NCBI GenBank assembly: GCA_035235625.1
Contig: CP141146.1
Location: 15,122,501-15,186,500 of the forward strand
Length of the DNA stretch: 64,000 nucleotides
Direction of reading: 5' to 3'
DNA from: Saururus chinensis
Lineage: Eukaryota > Streptophyta > Magnoliopsida > Piperales > Saururaceae
The stretch's first letter is position 1. Each line of letters starts with the position of its first letter. The notes under the pieces were generated by a model. It searched no databases and was not told the origin of the DNA. It saw nothing but the letters and a program-made list of their open reading frames with translations. The position numbers were made by a program, and so were the translations under genes. Shown one piece after another: positions 61,300 through 64,000 of the stretch.

Positions 61300-62830
61300 A
61301 GTACCTATATACTCAATAATAATTGTCTATTTTTTAAAATAATTCCAAACAACATGATACTTGATGTTGATGTGCTTATTCCAAGTTTCACTCTTGTTGT
61401 TCTTCGTGAAGAACACTACAATATTGTTATCATATGACATCTTTAATGACATACAAATAGAATCTATAATAGTAAGCCCGGTGATAAAGTTCATCGGCTT
61501 AGTATGTGACATGCCCTCATAACAAGTAATAAACTCTACCTCCATAGTCGACGAAGTTGTAAGGGTTTGTTTGATACTTTTTCAAGAAACAACACTGCCT
61601 ACCAAAAGGAAAATATAACCCGATGTCGACTTTTTTTAGTTAAAGAACTTAGCAAAGTCTGCATCTGTGTACCTGACCTACTCCAAATGATCAGAATGTC
61701 TATATGTAAGCATATAGTCATTTATTTCTTGTACATAGCTCTAACCTTCTTTGCAGCTCTTGAATAATTTATCCCTAAAATTTTCTTGTATCTATCCAAA
61801 ATTCCCATAGCAAAGGCAATGTCTGGTCTTGTACAAGCCTCCAAGTACATCATATTACCAACAACCAATGCATAGAAAATTTTCTTCTTACTTTTCAACT
61901 CTAAAGAATTCTTCAAACACAAAAACAATCCAAATTTATCACCCTTCACAATATGAGCTATACTAGGCGAACAGTTTTCCACGTTAAACTTGTTCAAAAC
62001 TTTATTGATATAGGCTTGTTGAGATAACCCAAGGATCATTCTAGATCTATCATGATAGATCTCAATCCCTATGACACATGATACCTCATCGAAATCTTTC
62101 ATGTTAAAAGTTTGATAAAGAAACTACTTAGACTCATGCAACATCCCTAAGTCGCTGCTTGCAAGTATATTGTCATCAACATACAAGACCAAAAATATGT
62201 AATGGTGCTCCCACTAACCTTAAGATATATGCATTGATCAACAATGTTCTTAAAACCAAATGAAGTAATAACATTGTTGAACTTTAAATACTACTATCGG
62301 GAGGCTTGTTTTAGTCTATATATTAACTTCTTGAGTCTACAAACTAGATGACTTTCTTTATTTAAGGTGAATCATTCAAGCTGATTCATGTATACATCCT
62401 CCTCAAGATGCTCATTTAAGAACATTATCTTCATATCCATTTGATGTAACTTTAGGTCATAATGAGCTACAAGAGCCAAAATAACTCTTAATAAATCCTT
62501 CATAGAAATTAAAGAGAATGTTTAATTATAGTCAACACCATCCTTTTAAAGAAAACCTTTGACAATAAGTTGAGCCTTATATGTACTAATATTACTAGAT
62601 TGATCTAATTTAGTCTTATACTCATTTGCAGCCAAGAGTCATGGCGCCCTACAGTAACTCTATGAGATCCTAAACTTGATTATCAGCCATACATTTCATC
62701 TCATCCTTCATGGCATTGTACCACTTACTGGAGTTATCTCCATTCATGGCCTATGAAATATAATAGGATCTTGAATGTGTCCAATATTTTTTTTAGACTC
62801 ATGTTGGTATACAACATAGTTAGAAAAGAC
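61300..62830 (-). pseudogene. Ty1/copia pol remnant (reverse transcriptase and RNase H)
   Basis: Minus strand. From the right: MKCMADNQV and the RT entry region (about 62830-62560), then LKKLIYRLKQASR (about 62320), then FGFKNIVDQCIYLK, then the catalytic YVDDNILASSDL (about 62190). Next come KDFDEVSCVIGIEI..LSQQAYINKVLNKF (62100-61990), RPDIAFAMGIL, and the RNase H part VEFITCYEGMSH..SYDNNIVVFFTKNNKSETWNKHI (61545-61390). Several stops and frameshifts interrupt it (for example TAG after HESK and after QASR). Gag, protease and the 5' LTR are not seen, so the element is 5'-truncated or displaced by the LTR-like sequence to the right. Confidence 0.88.
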
Positions 62831-63059
62831 TGCAGGTTTCCTTACTCTTAAGGACTGTCAAAGTCCTGTTTCATCTACAGGTGGAGGTACCTATATAATA
62901 GGCACTTCAACAACTTGTTTGTGAGGAGATGGTACTAGAATGATAAGATACTATGGAATCGTCATAGGTGAAGCGACATGTGATCCTCCACCGAATGTGG
63001 GTATAAGAACCAGAACCCATACTTCCTTAAATACAATATGTTTTGCATAAATACTCCCA

Positions 63060-64000
63060 CCGAAGTTGTATAAAATTCATACATTTTCCATAAATTTCAC
63101 GAAAAATTTTTATTTTTAAATCAGAGTAAGACTGACGAGATCAAAACCCGTATAAACAGTTTATAATTTAAAATATCATACGATTAAACATCGTATCGCC
63201 AAATCAAATCTCCTCAGGCGCTACTCGAAAACAAACGTATGACTAAATTACCATGATCATGGATTTTCAAATACAAATAACTCCCAGGCGTCCCCGAGTT
63301 CAAGTCCCATAAACAGTCCATTATCTGATCCAAGTTAAAAGTCCAGAAAATACAAACACTTAAATCTCATCTTACCTAATACATTAAATCGTGGCACCAA
63401 ATATACTCTCATTGAGTCAAATATACCTGAGTTGAGGGGGAAACAATCCACCGCAGAAACAAGCATCCATCTCCAGGAGCTCACCAACACATACCTGCAA
63501 AAGCCTCCCGAACCACAAGGCTAAAAAAATAGTAGGGTGAGTATTTTCATACTCAGTAGGAAAATACCCAGTAGGGGAAATCCCAAATGGTGAACTCAAT
63601 AAGTTCATAAAAACATGTGTCATGCAACTCAACATGAAGCTAACAACGTATAACATAATCATGCTCATGCATATAATCATGCGTAGCATACCATGAAACC
63701 AAACTCATACAAACACCCTTAGACAGGGTCTTACAAACATACTCGTACCATCGTACGCTAACTTATACAACTTACATGTACTTGTACGACCTTACTCGTA
63801 CAATCTTACACTTACTCGTACAACTTTGCTTGTACAGTCTTACACTTACTCGTACGACCTTACTCGTACAGTCTTACACTTACTGTCATACTCATACTCA
63901 CTCTTACAGTCGTGCTCATACTCATTCTTATAGTCGTGCTCATCCTCATAATCATACGCTTACTCAGAAATGTACATACTCATACTCATACTCATACTCT
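63060..64000. mobile_element. Ty3/gypsy LTR-like sequence, running off the window
   Basis: The phrase GTGAGTATTTTCATACTCAG (about 63538) resembles TGACTATTTTTATACTCAG in the solo LTR at 3965-5635 and is common in plant gypsy LTRs. Boundaries are unknown on both sides. Confidence 0.4.
63720..63995. repeat. CTTACTCGTAC / ACTCATACTC short tandem array
   Basis: Degenerate units (CGTACAATCTTACACTTACT) with about 28-30 bp higher-order spacing pass into ACTCATA repeats at the window end. Confidence 0.8.

Noticed and set aside
63720-63995. CRISPR-like regular repeat
   Set aside because: Units are degenerate, without unique spacers, and the genome is a plant; it is an LTR-associated short tandem array.

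Overview
This window is AT-rich flowering-plant nuclear DNA. The evidence is the multi-exon genes with GT..AG introns, plant-type gene families (a beta-galactosidase with a C-terminal lectin domain, a tandem-zinc-knuckle protein, a plant zeta_toxin-type P-loop protein) and a dense, nested load of plant transposons: CACTA, Mutator-like (MULE), Helitron, Stowaway MITE, Ty1/copia and Ty3/gypsy-type LTRs. The species cannot be named from the sequence.

Layout. 1-1944: right part of a non-autonomous CACTA element. 2014-7235: a degenerate repeat array broken by a Helitron (2185-3077) and by a MULE (3298-6588), which itself holds a solo LTR with a perfect 5-bp duplication (3965-5635). 8085-8690: degenerate direct repeats. 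9857-12281: a three-exon zinc-knuckle gene resembling the N-terminal part of plant TZP, cut short before any PLUS3 domain. 12655-13375: a foldback element. 14083-15783: a second CACTA derivative. 16706-16898: a Stowaway MITE. 17261-22779: a 5.5-kb CACTA element with an AAT duplication that carries a protein-kinase exon remnant. 24426-35321: a 10.9-kb MULE. 37227-43114: a nine-exon zeta_toxin-type P-loop gene. 44719-48002: a third CACTA derivative. 48529-49215: tandem repeats. 49587-50421: a second Helitron. 51992-52510: two tandem-repeat blocks. 52801-58223: an intact 18-exon GH35 beta-galactosidase gene. 60380-62830: a decayed Ty1/copia element on the minus strand. 63060-64000: Ty3/gypsy LTR-like sequence and a short tandem array, running off the window.

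The host genes appear functionally unrelated; two look intact by splice phase (the P-loop gene and the beta-galactosidase) and one looks truncated (TZP-like).

The most unusual object is the 10.9-kb MULE. It has a perfect 9-bp target duplication and carries two decayed genes, a DUF1985/Ulp1-type cysteine-protease gene and a MURA transposase with SWIM and zinc-knuckle remnants. Its right arm, from just past the transposase stop to the right terminus, reads as an inverted copy of the left arm in which the whole protease body has been deleted. The first protease exon is thereby joined directly to the protease 3' end. A short motif around AAAACTGGAAAACT recurs in introns and flanks of both genes and changes strand between the two halves of the element.
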